NCBI GenBank assembly: GCA_963514095.1
Contig: CAUPSS010000255.1
Span: forward strand, 62,001-126,000
Direction: 5' to 3'
From: Eutrigla gurnardus
Lineage: Eukaryota > Chordata > Actinopteri > Perciformes > Triglidae
DNA length: 64,000 nucleotides
The translations under genes and the position numbers were made by a program. Shown here piece after piece: positions 26,482-39,926 of this stretch (within the stretch, counting starts at the first letter, position 1; every line of letters starts with the position of its first letter). The notes below the pieces were generated by a model. That model was not told where the DNA came from. It made no database searches and saw only the letters and a list, made by a program, of their open reading frames with translations.

Positions 26482-28094
26482 GTGATAGATTGGTTACCTG
26501 TCTGTCTCTACATGTCTCCCTGTGATAGACTGGTTACCTGTCTGTCTCTACATGTCCCCCTGTGATAGACTGGTTACCTGTCTGTCTCTACATGTCTCCC
26601 TGTGATAGACTGGTCACCTGTCTGTCTCTACATGTCTCCCTGTGATAGACTGGTTACCTGTCTGTCTCTACATGTCTCCCTGTGATAGACTGGTTACCTG
26701 TCTGTCTCTCCATGTCTCCCTGTGATAGACTGGTTACCTGTCTGTCTCTACATGTCTCCCTGTGATAGACTGGTTACCTGTCTGTCTCTACATGTCCCCC
26801 TGTGATAGACTGGTTACCTGTCGGTCTCTACATGTCTCCCTGTGATAGACTGGTTACCTGTCTGTCTCCACATGTCTCCATGTGATAGATTGGTTACCTG
26901 TCTGTCTCTACATGTCAGCCCTGTGATAGACTGGTTACCTGTCTGTCTCTACATGTCTCCCTGTGATAGACTGGTCACCTGTCTGTCTCTACATGTCTCC
27001 CTGTGATAGACTGGTTACCTGTCTGTCTCTACATGTCTCCCTGTGATAGACTGGTTACCTGTCTGTCTCTACATGTCAGCCCTGTGATAGACTGGTTACC
27101 TGTCTGTCTCTACATGTCTCCCTGTGATAGACTGGTTACCTGTCTGTCTCTACATGTCTCCCTGTGATAGACTGGTCACCTGTCTGTCTCTACATGTCTC
27201 CCTGTGATAGACTGGTTACCTGTCTGTCTTTACATGTCTCCCTGTGATAGACTGGTTACCTGTCTGTCTCTACATGTCCCCCTGTGATAGACTGGTTACC
27301 TGTCGGTCTCTACATGTCTCCCTGTGATAGACTGGTTACCTGTCTGTCTCTACATGTCTCCCTGTGATAGACTGGTTACCTGTCTGTCTCCACATGTCTC
27401 CATGTGATAGACTGGTTACCTGTCTGTCTCTACATGTCGGCCCCATGATAGACTGGTTAGATGTCTGTCTCTACATGTCTCCCTGTGATAGACTGGTTAC
27501 CTGTCTGTCTCTACATGTCTCCCTGTGATAGACTGGTTACCTGTCTGTCTCTACATGTCAGCCCTGTGATAGACTGGTTACCTGTCTGTCTCTACATGTC
27601 GGCCCTGTGATAGACTGGTTACCTGTCTGTCTCTACATGTCAGCCCTGTGATAGACTGGTTGCCTGTCTGTCTCTACATGTCAGCCCTGTGATAGACTGG
27701 TTACCTGTCTGTCTCTACATGTCTCCCTGTGATAGACTGGTTACCTGTCTGTCTCTACATGTCTCCCTGTGATAGACTGGTTACCTGTCTGTCTCTACAT
27801 GTCAGCCCTGTGATAGACTGGTCACATGTCTGTCTCTACATGTCAGCCCTGTGATAGACTGGTTACCTGTCTGTCTCTACATGTCAGCCCTGTGATAGAC
27901 TGGTCACCTGTCTCTCTCTACATGTCAGCCCTGTGATAGACTGGTTACCTGTCTGTCTCTACATGTCTCCCTGTGATAGACTGGTTACGTGTCTGTCTCC
28001 ACATGTCTCCATGTGATAGACTGGTTACCTGTCTGTCTCTACATGTCAGCCCTATGATAGACTGGTTACCTGTCTGTCTCTACATGTCAGCCCT

Positions 28095-29016
28095 GTGATA
28101 GACTGGTTACCTGTCTGTCTCTAAATGTCGGCCCCGTGATAGACTGGTTACCTGTCTGTCTCTACATGTCTCCCTGTGATAGACTGGTTACCTGTCTGTC
28201 TCTACATGTCTCCCTGTGATAGACTGGTTACCTGTCTGTCTCTACATGTCCCCCTGTGAAAGACTGGTTACCTGTCGGTCTCTACATGTCTCCCTGTGAT
28301 AGACTGGTTACCTGTCTGTCTCTACATGTCTCCCTGTGATAGACTGGTTACCTGTCTGTCTCTACATGTCCCCCTGTGATAGACTGGTTACCTGTCTGTC
28401 TCTACATGTCTCCCTGTGATAGACTGGTCACCTGTCTGTCTCTACATGTCTCCCTGTGATAGACTGGTTACCTGTCTGTCTTTACATGTCTCCCTGTGAT
28501 AGACTGGTTACCTGTCTGTCTCTCCATGTCTCCCTGTGATAGACTGGTTACCTGTCTGTCTCTACATGTCTCCCTGTGATAGACTGGTTACCTGTCTGTC
28601 TCTACATGTCCCCCTGTGATAGACTGGTTACCTGTCTGTCTCTACATGTCTCCATGTGATAGACTGGTTACCTGTCTGTCTCTACATGTCTCCCTGTGAT
28701 AGACTGGTTAACTGTCTGTCTCTACATGTCCCCCTGTGATAGACTGGTTACCTGTCTGTCTCTACATGTCTCCCTGTGATAGACTGGTTACCTGTCTGTC
28801 TCTACATGTCGGCCCCGTGATAGACTGGTTACCTGTCTGTCTCTACATGTCTCCCTGTGATAGACTGGTTACCTGTCTGTCTCTACATGTCTCCCTGTGA
28901 TAGACTGGTTACCTGTCTGTCTCTACATGTCCCCCTGTGATAGACTGGTTACCTGTCGGTCTCTACATGTCTCCCTGTGATAGACTGGTTACCTGTCTGT
29001 CTCCACATGTCTCCAT
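28095..29016 (+). repeat. D cassette copy 7
   Basis: GAAAGAC at 28259 and GATTGG at 29025 place it exactly 9,216 bp after copy 4. It has the same module-A upstream junction as copies 3 and 4. Confidence 0.9.
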
Positions 29017-31841
29017 GTGATAGATTGGTTACCTGTCTGTCTCTACATGTCTCCCTGTGATAGACTGGTTACCTGTCTGTCTCTACATGTCCCCCTGTGA
29101 TAGACTGGTTACCTGTCTGTCTCTACATGTCTCCCTGTGATAGACTGGTCACCTGTCTGTCTCTACATGTCTCCCTGTGATAGACTGGTTACCTGTCTGT
29201 CTCTACATGTCTCCCTGTGATAGACTGGTTACCTGTCTGTCTCTACATGTCCCCCTGTGATAGACTGGTTACCTGTCGGTCTCTACATGTCTCCCTGTGA
29301 TAGACTGGTTACCTGTCTGTCTCCACATGTCTCCATGTGATAGATTGGTTACCTGTCTGTCTCTACATGTCAGCCCTGTGATAGACTGGTTACCTGTCTG
29401 TCTCTACATGTCTCCCTGTGATAGACTGGTCACCTGTCTGTCTCTACATGTCTCCCTGTGATAGACTGGTTACCTGTCTGTCTCTACATGTCTCCCTGTG
29501 ATAGACTGGTTACCTGTCTGTCTCTACATGTCAGCCCTGTGATAGACTGGTTACCTGTCTGTCTCTACATGTCTCCCTGTGATAGACTGGTTACCTGTCT
29601 GTCTCTACATGTCTCCCTGTGATAGACTGGTCACCTGTCTGTCTCTACATGTCTCCCTGTGATAGACTGGTTACCTGTCTGTCTTTACATGTCTCCCTGT
29701 GATAGACTGGTTACCTGTCTGTCTCTACATGTCCCCCTGTGATAGACTGGTTACCTGTCGGTCTCTACATGTCTCCCTGTGATAGACTGGTTACCTGTCT
29801 GTCTCTACATGTCTCCCTGTGATAGACTGGTTACCTGTCTGTCTCCACATGTCTCCATGTGATAGACTGGTTACCTGTCTGTCTCTACATGTCGGCCTCA
29901 TGATAGACTGGTTAGATGTCTGTCTCTACATGTCTCCCTGTGATAGACTGGTTACCTGTCTGTCTCTACATGTCTCCCTGTGATAGACTGGTTACCTGTC
30001 TGTCTCTACATGTCAGCCCTGTGATAGACTGGTTACCTGTCTGTCTCTACATGTCGGCCCTGTGATAGACTGGTTACCTGTCTGTCTCTACATGTCAGCC
30101 CTGTGATAGACTGGTTGCCTGTCTGTCTCTACATGTCAGCCCTGTGATAGACTGGTTACCTGTCTGTCTCTACATGTCTCCCTGTGATAGACTGGTTACC
30201 TGTCTGTCTCTACATGTCTCCCTGTGATAGACTGGTTACCTGTCTGTCTCTACATGTCAGCCCTGTGATAGACTGGTCACATGTCTGTCTCTACATGTCA
30301 GCCCTGTGATAGACTGGTTACCTGTCTGTCTCTACATGTCAGCCCTGTGATAGACTGGTCACCTGTCTCTCTCTACATGTCAGCCCTGTGATAGACTGGT
30401 TACCTGTCTGTCTCTACATGTCTCCCTGTGATAGACTGGTTACGTGTCTGTCTCCACATGTCTCCATGTGATAGACTGGTTACCTGTCTGTCTCTACATG
30501 TCAGCCCTATGATAGACTGGTTACCTGTCTGTCTCTACATGTCAGCCCTGTGATAGACTGGTTACCTGTCTGTCTCTACATGTCTCCCTGTGATAGACTG
30601 GTTACCTGTCTGTCTCTACATGTCAGCCCTGTGATAGACTGGTTACCTGTCTGTCTCTACATGTCTCCCTGTGATAGACTGGTTACCTGTCTGTCTCTAC
30701 ATGTCTCCCTGTGATAGACTGGTCACCTGTCTGTCTCTACATGTCTCCCTGTGATAGACTGGTTACCTGTCTGTCTTTACATGTCTCCCTGTGATAGACT
30801 GGTTACCTGTCTGTCTCTACATGTCTCCCTGTGATAGACTGGTTACCTGTCTGTCTCTACATGTCAGCCCTGTGATAGACTGGTTACCTGTCTGTCTCTA
30901 CATGTCCCCCTGTGATAGACTGGTTACCTGTCGGTCTCTACATGTCTCCCTGTGATAGACTGGTTACCTGTCTGTCTCTACATGTCTCCCTGTGATAGAC
31001 TGGTTACCTGTCTGTCTCCACATGTCTCCATGTGATAGACTGGTTACCTGTCTGTCTCTACATGTCAGCCCTATGATAGACTGGTTACCTGTCTGTCTCT
31101 ACATGTCAGCCCTGTGATAGACTGGTTACCTGTCTGTCTCTACATGTCAGCCCTGTGATAGACTGGTTACCTGTCTGTCTGTGCATGTCTCCCTGTGATA
31201 GACTGGTTACCTGTCTGTCTCTACATGTCTCCCTGTGATAGACTGGTTACCTGTCTGTCTCTACATGTCAGCCCTGTGATAGACTGGTTACCTGTCTGTC
31301 TCTACATGTCTCACTGTGATAGACTGGTTACCTGTCTGTCTCTACATGTCTCCCTGTGATAGACTGGTCACCTGTCTGTCTCTACATGTCTCCCTGTGAT
31401 AGACTGGTTACCTGTCTGTCTTTACATGTCTCCCTGTGATAGACTGGTTACCTGTCTGTCTCTACATGTCTCCCTGTGATAGACTGGTTACCTGTCTGTC
31501 TCTACATGTCGGCCCTGCGATAGACTGGTTACCTGTCTGTCTCTACATGTCAGCCCTGTGATAGACTGGTTGCCTGTCTGTCTCTACATGTCAGCCCTGT
31601 GATAGACTGGTTACCTGTCTGTCTCTACATGTCTCCCTGTTATAGACTGGTTACCTGTCTGTCTCTACATGTCTCCCTGTGATAGACTGGTTACCTGTCT
31701 GTCTCTACATGTCAGCCCTGTGATAGACTGGTCACCTGTCTCTCTCTACATGTCAGCCCTGTGATAGACTGGTCACCTGTCTGTCTCTACATGTCAGCCC
31801 TGTGATAGACTGGTTACCTGTCTGTCTCTACATGTCTCCCT

Positions 31842-32763
31842 GTGATAGACTGGTTACCTGTCTGTCTCTAAATGTCGGCCCCGTGATAGACTGGTTACCT
31901 GTCTGTCTCTACATGTCTCCCTGTGATAGACTGGTTACCTGTCTGTCTCTACATGTCTCCCTGTGATAGACTGGTTACCTGTCTGTCTCTACATGTCCCC
32001 CTGTGAAAGACTGGTTACCTGTCGGTCTCTACATGTCTCCCTGTGATAGACTGGTTACCTGTCTGTCTCTACATGTCTCCCTGTGATAGACTGGTTACCT
32101 GTCTGTCTTTACATGTCCCCCTGTGATAGACTGGTTACCTGTCTGTCTCTACATGTCTCCCTGTGATAGACTGGTCACCTGTCTGTCTCTACATGTCTCC
32201 CTGTGATAGACTGGTTACCTGTCTGTCTTTACATGTCTCCCTGTGATAGACTGGTTACCTGTCTGTCTCTCCATGTCTCCCTGTGATAGACTGGTTACCT
32301 GTCTGTCTCTACATGTCTCCCTGTGATAGACTGGTTACCTGTCTGTCTCTACATGTCCCCCTGTGATAGACTGGTTACCTGTCTGTCTCTACATGTCTCC
32401 ATGTGATAGACTGGTTACCTGTCTGTCTCTACATGTCTCCCTGTGATAGACTGGTTAACTGTCTGTCTCTACATGTCCCCCTGTGATAGACTGGTTACCT
32501 GTCTGTCTCTACATGTCTCCCTGTGATAGACTGGTTACCTGTCTGTCTCTACATGTCGGCCCCGTGATAGACTGGTTACCTGTCTGTCTCTACATGTCTC
32601 CCTGTGATAGACTGGTTACCTGTCTGTCTCTACATGTCTCCCTGTGATAGACTGGTTACCTGTCTGTCTCTACATGTCCCCCTGTGATAGACTGGTTACC
32701 TGTCGGTCTCTACATGTCTCCCTGTGATAGACTGGTTACCTGTCTGTCTCCACATGTCTCCAT
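31842..32763 (+). repeat. D cassette copy 8
   Basis: GAAAGAC is at 32006 and GATTGG at 32772, 9,216 bp after copy 5. It carries the same private CTTTACATGTCCCC substitution (about 32108), confirming that the two descend from one duplication event. Confidence 0.9.
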
Positions 32764-34775
32764 GTGATAGATTGGTTACCTGTCTGTCTCTACATGTCTC
32801 CCTGTGATAGACTGGTTACCTGTCTGTCTCTACATGTCCCCCTGTTATAGACTGGTTACCTGTCTGTCTCTACATGTCTCCCTGTGATAGACTGGTCACC
32901 TGTCTGTCTCTACATGTCTCCCTGTGATAGACTGGTTACCTGTCTGTCTCTACATGTCTCCCTGTGATAGACTGGTTACCTGTCTGTCTCTCCATGTCTC
33001 CCTGTGATAGACTGGTTACCTGTCTGTCTCTACATGTCTCCCTGTGATAGACTGGTTACCTGTCTGTCTCTACATGTCCCCCTGTGATAGACTGGTTACC
33101 TGTCTGTCTCTACATGTCTCCATGTGATAGACTGGTTACCTGTCTGTCTCTACATGTCTCCCTGTGATAGACTGGTTAACTGTCTGTCTCTACATGTCCC
33201 CCTGTGATAGACTGGTTACCTGTCTGTCTCTACATGTCTCCCTGTGATAGACTGGTTACCTGTCTGTCTCTACATGTCGGCCCCGTGATAGACTGGTTAC
33301 CTGTCTGTCTCTACATGTCTCCCTGTGATAGACTGGTTACCTGTCTGTCTCTACATGTCTCCCTGTGATAGACTGGTTACCTGTCTGTCTCTACATGTCC
33401 CCCTGTGATAGACTGGTTACCTGTCGGTCTCTACATGTCTCCCTGTGATAGACTGGTTACCTGTCTGTCTCCACATGTCTCCATGTGATAGATTGGTTAC
33501 CTGTCTGTCTCTACATGTCAGCCCTGTGATAGACTGGTTACCTGTCTGTCTCTACATGTCTCCCTGTGATAGACTGGTCATCTGTCTGTCTCTACATGTC
33601 TCCCTGTGATAGACTGGTTACCTGTCTGTCTCTACATGTCTCCCTGTGATAGACTGGTTACCTGTCTGTCTCTACATGTCAGCCCTGTGATAGACTGGTT
33701 ACCTGTCTGTCTCTACATGTCTCCCTGTGATAGACTGGTTACCTGTCTGTCTCTACATGTCTCCCTGTGATAGACTGGTCACCTGTCTGTCTCTACATGT
33801 CTCCCTGTGATAGACTGGTTACCTGTCTGTCTTTACATGTCTCCCTGTGATAGACTGGTTACCTCTCTGTCTCTACATGTCTCCCTGTGATAGACTGGTT
33901 ACCTGTCTGTCTCTACATGTCCCCCTGTGATAGACTGGTTACCTGTCTGTCTCTACATGTCTCCCTGTGATAGACTGGTTACCTGTCTGTCTCTACATGT
34001 CTCCCTGTGATAGACTGGTTACCTGTCTGTCTCTACATGTCCCCCTGTGATAGACTGGTTACCTGTCTGTCTCTACATGTACCCCTGTGATAGACTGGTT
34101 ACCTGTCTGTCTCTACATGTCGGCCCCGTGATAGACTGGTTACCTGTCGGTCTCTACATGTCTCCCTGTGATAGACTGGTTACCTGTCTGTCTCTACATG
34201 TCTCCCTGTGATAGACTGGTTACCTGTCTGTCTCTACATGTCGGCCCTGTGATAGACTGGTTACCTGTCTGTCTCTACATGTCGGCCCTGTGATAGACTG
34301 GTTACCTGTCTGTCTCTACATGTCTCCCTGTGATAGACTGGTTACCTGTCTGTCTTTACATGTCTCCCTGTGATAGACTGGTTACCTGTCTGTCTCTACA
34401 TGTCTCCCTGTGATAGACTGGTTACCTGTCTGTCTCTACATGTCGGCCCTGTGATAGACTGGTTACCTGTCTGTCTCTACATGTCAGCCCTGTGATAGAC
34501 TGGTTGCCTGTCTGTCTCTACATGTCAGCCCTGTGATAGACTGGTTACCTGTCTGTCTCTACATGTCTCCCTGTTATAGACTGGTTACCTGTCTGTCTCT
34601 ACATGTCTCCCTGTGATAGACTGGTTACCTGTCTGTCTCTACATGTCAGCCCTGTGATAGACTGGTCACCTGTCTCTCTCTACATGTCAGCCCTGTGATA
34701 GACTGGTCACCTGTCTGTCTCTACATGTCAGCCCTGTGATAGACTGGTTACCTGTCTGTCTCTACATGTCTCCCT

Positions 34776-35697
34776 GTGATAGACTGGTTACCTGTCTGTC
34801 TCTAAATGTCGGCCCCGTGATAGACTGGTTACCTGTCTGTCTCTACATGTCTCCCTGTGATAGACTGGTTACCTGTCTGTCTCTACATGTCTCCCTGTGA
34901 TAGACTGGTTACCTGTCTGTCTCTACATGTCCCCCTGTGAAAGACTGGTTACCTGTCGGTCTCTACATGTCTCCCTGTGATAGACTGGTTACCTGTCTGT
35001 CTCTACATGTCTCCCTGTGATAGACTGGTTACCTGTCTGTCTCTACATGTCCCCCTGTGATAGACTGGTTACCTGTCTGTCTCTACATGTCTCCCTGTGA
35101 TAGACTGGTCACCTGTCTGTCTCTACATGTCTCCCTGTGATAGACTGGTTACCTGTCTGTCTTTACATGTCTCCCTGTGATAGACTGGTTACCTGTCTGT
35201 CTCTCCATGTCTCCCTGTGATAGACTGGTTACCTGTCTGTCTCTACATGTCTCCCTGTGATAGACTGGTTACCTGTCTGTCTCTACATGTCCCCCTGTGA
35301 TAGACTGGTTACCTGTCTGTCTCTACATGTCTCCATGTGATAGACTGGTTACCTGTCTGTCTCTACATGTCTCCCTGTGATAGACTGGTTAACTGTCTGT
35401 CTCTACATGTCCCCCTGTGATAGACTGGTTACCTGTCTGTCTCTACATGTCTCCCTGTGATAGACTGGTTACCTGTCTGTCTCTACATGTCGGCCCCGTG
35501 ATAGACTGGTTACCTGTCTGTCTCTACATGTCTCCCTGTGATAGACTGGTTACCTGTCTGTCTCTACATGTCTCCCTGTGATAGACTGGTTACCTGTCTG
35601 TCTCTACATGTCCCCCTGTGATAGACTGGTTACCTGTCGGTCTCTACATGTCTCCCTGTGATAGACTGGTTACCTGTCTGTCTCCACATGTCTCCAT
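34776..35697 (+). repeat. D cassette copy 9
   Basis: GAAAGAC at 34940 and GATTGG at 35706 place it 9,216 bp after copy 6, with the same flank. It is the last D copy of the second super-unit. Confidence 0.9.
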
Positions 35698-36579
35698 GTG
35701 ATAGATTGGTTACCTGTCTGTCTCTACATGTCTCCCTGTGATAGACTGGTTACCTGTCTGTCTCTACATGTCCCCCTGTGATAGACTGGTTACCTGTCTG
35801 TCTCTACATGTCTCCCTGTGATAGACTGGTCACCTGTCTGTCTCTACATGTCTCCCTGTGATAGACTGGTTACCTGTCTGTCTCTACATGTCTCCCTGTG
35901 ATAGACTGGTTACCTGTCTGTCTCTCCATGTCTCCCTGTGATAGACTGGTTACCTGTCTGTCTCTACATGTCTCCCTGTGATAGACTGGTTACCTGTCTG
36001 TCTCTACATGTCCCCCTGTGATAGACTGGTTACCTGTCTGTCTCTACATGTCTCCATGTGATAGACTGGTTACCTGTCTGTCTCTACATGTCTCCCTGTG
36101 ATAGACTGGTTAACTGTCTGTCTCTACATGTCCCCCTGTGATAGACTGGTTACCTGTCGGTCTCTACATGTCTCCCTGTGATAGACTGGTTACCTGTCTG
36201 TCTCCACATGTCTCCATGTGATAGATTGGTTACCTGTCTGTCTCTACATGTCAGCCCTGTGATAGACTGGTTACCTGTCTGTCTCTACATGTCTCCCTGT
36301 GATAGACTGGTCACCTGTCTGTCTCTACATGTCTCCCTGTGATAGACTGGTTACCTGTCTGTCTCTACATGTCTCCCTGTGATAGACTGGTTACCTGTCT
36401 GTCTCTACATGTCAGCCCTGTGATAGACTGGTTACCTGTCTGTCTCTACATGTCTCCCTGTGATAGACTGGTTACCTGTCTGTCTCTACATGTCTCCCTG
36501 TGATAGACTGGTCACCTGTCTGTCTCTACATGTCTCCCTGTGATAGACTGGTTACCTGTCTGTCTTTACATGTCTCCCT

Positions 36580-37050
36580 GTGATAGACTGGTTACCTCTC
36601 TGTCTCTACATGTCTCCCTGTGATAGACTGGTTACCTGTCTGTCTCTACATGTCCCCCTGTGATAGACTGGTTACCTGTCTGTCTCTACATGTCTCCCTG
36701 TGATAGACTGGTTACCTGTCTGTCTCTACATGTCTCCCTGTGATAGACTGGTTACCTGTCTGTCTCTACATGTCCCCCTGTGATAGACTGGTTACCTGTC
36801 TGTCTCTACATGTACCCCTGTGATAGACTGGTTACCTGTCTGTCTCTACATGTCGGCCCCGTGATAGACTGGTTACCTGTCGGTCTCTACATGTCTCCCT
36901 GTGATAGACTGGTTACCTGTCTGTCTCTACATGTCTCCCTGTGATAGACTGGTTACCTGTCTGTCTCTACATGTCGGCCCTGTGATAGACTGGTTACCTG
37001 TCTGTCTCTACATGTCGGCCCTGTGATAGACTGGTTACCTGTCTGTCTCT
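36580..37050 (+). repeat. Mosaic segment copied from the 24.6-25.1 kb type
   Basis: ACCTCTCTG (C at 36598) and ATGTACCCC (A at 36814) match 24649 and 24865 at the same offset, 11,949 bp. Two CGGCCCT units follow in both. After about 37,050 the sequence changes to CAGCCCT/GGTTGCC order, which marks a switch between HOR families. Confidence 0.75.
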
Positions 37051-38919
37051 ACATGTCAGCCCTGTGATAGACTGGTTGCCTGTCTGTCTCTACATGTCAG
37101 CCCTGTGATAGACTGGTTACCTGTCTGTCTCTACATGTCTCCCTGTGATAGACTGGTTACCTGTCTGTCTCTACATGTCTCCCTGTGATAGACTGGTTAC
37201 CTGTCTGTCTCTACATGTCAGCCCTGTGATAGACTGGTCACCTGTCTGTCTCTACATGTCAGCCCTATGATAGACTGGTTACCTGTCTGTCTCTACATGT
37301 CAGCCCTGTGATAGACTGGTTACCTGTCTGTCTGTACATGTCTCCCTGTGATAGACTGGTTACCTGTCTGTCTCTACATGTCTCCCTGTGATAGACTGGT
37401 TACCTGTCTGTCTCTACATGTCAGCCCTGTGATAGACTGGTTACCTGTCTGTCTCTACATGTCTCCCTGTGATAGACTGGTTACCTGTCTGTCTCTACAT
37501 GTCTCCCTGTGATAGACTGGTCACCTGTCTGTCTCTACATGTCTCCCTGTGATAGACTGGTTACCTGTCTGTCTTTACATGTCTCCCTGTGATAGACTGG
37601 TTACCTGTCTGTCTCTACATGTCTCCCTGTGATAGACTGGTTACCTGTCTGTCTCTACATGTCAGCCCTGTGATAGACTGGTTACCTGTCTGTCTCTACA
37701 TGTCCCCCTGTGATAGACTGGTTACCTGTCGGTCTCTACATGTCTCCCTGTGATAGACTGGTTACCTGTCTGTCTCTACATGTCTCCCTGTGATAGACTG
37801 GTTACCTGTCTGTCTCCACATGTCTCCATGTGATAGACTGGTTACCTGTCTGTCTGTACATGTCTCCCTGTGATAGACTGGTTACCTGTCTGTCTCTACA
37901 TGTCAGCCCTATGATAGACTGGTTACCTGTCTGTCTCTACATGTCAGCCCTGTGATAGACTGGTTACCTGTCTGTCTGTACATGTCTCCCTGTGATAGAC
38001 TGGTTACCTGTCTGTCTCTACATGTCTCCCTGTGATAGACTGGTTACCTGTCTGTCTCTACATGTCTCCCTGTGATAGACTGGTTACCTGTCTGTCTCTA
38101 CATGTCCCCCTGTGATAGACTGGTTACCTGTCTGTCTCTACATGTCAGCCCTGTGATAGACTGGTCACCTGTCTGTCTCTACATGTCAGCCCTGTGATAG
38201 ACTGGTTACCTGTCTGTCTCTACATGTCAGCCCTTTGATAGACTGGTCACCTGTCTCTCTCTACATGTCAGCCCTGTGATAGACTGGTTACCTGTCTGTC
38301 TCTACATGTCTCCCTGTGATAGACTGGTTACGTGTCTGTCTCCACATGTCTCCATGTGATAGACTGGTTACCTGTCTGTCTCTACATGTCAGCCCTATGA
38401 TAGACTGGTTACCTGTCTGTCTCTACATGTCAGCCCTGTGATAGACTGGTTACCTGTCTGTCTGTACATGTCTCCCTGTGATAGACTGGTTACCTGTCTG
38501 TCTCTACATGTCTCCCTGTGATAGACTGGTTACCTGTCTGTCTCTACATGTCAGCCCTGTGATAGACTGGTTACCTGTCTGTCTCTACATGTCTCCCTGT
38601 GATAGACTGGTTACCTGTCTGTCTCTACATGTCTCCCTGTGATAGACTGGTCACCTGTCTGTCTCTACATGTCTCCTTGTGATAGACTGGTTACCTGTCT
38701 GTCTTTACATGTCTCCCTGTGATAGACTGGTTACCTGTCTGTCTCTACATGTCTCCCTGTGATAGACTGGTTACCTGTCTGTCTCTACATGTCAGCCCTG
38801 TGATAGACTGGTTACCTGTCTGTCTCTACATGTCCCCCTGTGATAGACTGGTTACCTGTCGGTCTCTACATGTCTCCCTGTGATAGACTGGTTACCTGTC
38901 TGTCTGTACATGTCTCCCT

Positions 38920-38958
38920 GTCAAGACTGGTTACCTGTCTGTCTCTACATGTCTCCCT
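38920..38958 (+). repeat. 39-bp monomer with one-base deletion
   Basis: The unit begins GTCAAGACTGG where the norm is GTGATAGACTGG: one base is lost and one substituted. The rest is a normal CTCCCT unit. The next monomer begins with the uncommon GTGATTGACTGG. Confidence 0.85.
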
Positions 38959-39926
38959 GTGATTGACTGGTTACCTGTCTGTCTCTACATGTCAGCCCTG
39001 TGATAGACTGGTTACCTGTCTGTCTCTACATGTCTCCCTGTGATAGACTGGTTACCTGTCTGTCTCTACATGTCTCCCTGTGATAGACTGGTCACCTGTC
39101 TGTCTCTACATGTCTCCCTGTGATAGACTGGTTACCTGTCTGTCTTTACATGTCTCCCTGTGATAGACTGGTTACCTGTCTGTCTCTACATGTCTCCCTG
39201 TGATAGACTGGTTACCTGTCTGTCTCTACATGTCTCCCTGTGATATACTGGTTACCTGTCTGTCTCTACATGTCCCCCTGTGATAGACTGGTTACCTGTC
39301 TGTCTCTACATGTCTCCCTGTGATAGACTGGTTACCTGTCTGTCTCTACATGTCTCCCTGTGATAGACTGGTTACCTGTCTGTCTCTACATGTCCCCCTG
39401 TGATAGACTGGTTACCTGTCTGTCTCTACATGTCTCCCTGTGATAGACTGGTTACCTGTCTGTCTCTACATGTCGGCCCCATGATAGACTGGTTACCTGT
39501 CTGTCTCTACATGTCTCCCTGTCATAGACTGGTTACCTGTCTGTCTCTACATGTCTCCCTGTGATAGACTGGTTACCTGTCTGTCTCTACATGTCGGCCC
39601 TGTGATAGACTGGTTACCTGTCTGTCTCTACATGTCAGCCCTGTGATAGACTGGTTGCCTGTCTGTCTATACATGTCAGCCCTGTGATAGACTGGTTACC
39701 TGTCTGTCTCTACATGTCTCCCTGTTATAGACTGGTTACCTGTCTGTCTCTACATGTCTCCCTGTGATAGACTGGTTACCTGTCTGTCTCTACATGTCAG
39801 CCCTGTGATAGACTGGTCACCTGTCTCTCTCTACATGTCAGCCCTGTGATAGACTGGTCACCTGTCTGTCTCTACATGTCAGCCCTGTGATAGACTGGTT
39901 ACCTGTCTGTCTCTACATGTCTCCCT

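Larger units (their letters stand above)
18700..26815 (+). repeat. 9,216-bp super-unit, copy 1
   Basis: Matches 27,916-36,031 at a constant offset of 9,216 bp over about 8.1 kb. Markers at exactly that spacing are D copies 4, 5 and 6, CGGCCTCATG (20682), GGTTAGATG (20699), CTGTGCATG (21967), CTGCGATAG (22302), CCCCCTGTTATAG (about 23628), GGTCATCTG (24365), ACCTCTCTG (24649) and CTCTCCATG (26710). The match continues to about 27,240 after a 120-bp length step. Confidence 0.9.
27916..36031 (+). repeat. 9,216-bp super-unit, copy 2
   Basis: Partner of 18,700-26,815, with D copies 7, 8 and 9. No length change occurs until about 36,030, where this copy has three extra 40-bp monomers (CTCCAT, CTCCCT and the TTAACTG unit). 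The offset then becomes 9,336 (TCGG at 26823 and 36159) until about 36,580, where the sequence switches to a match with 24,649 onward at offset 11,949. Confidence 0.9.
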
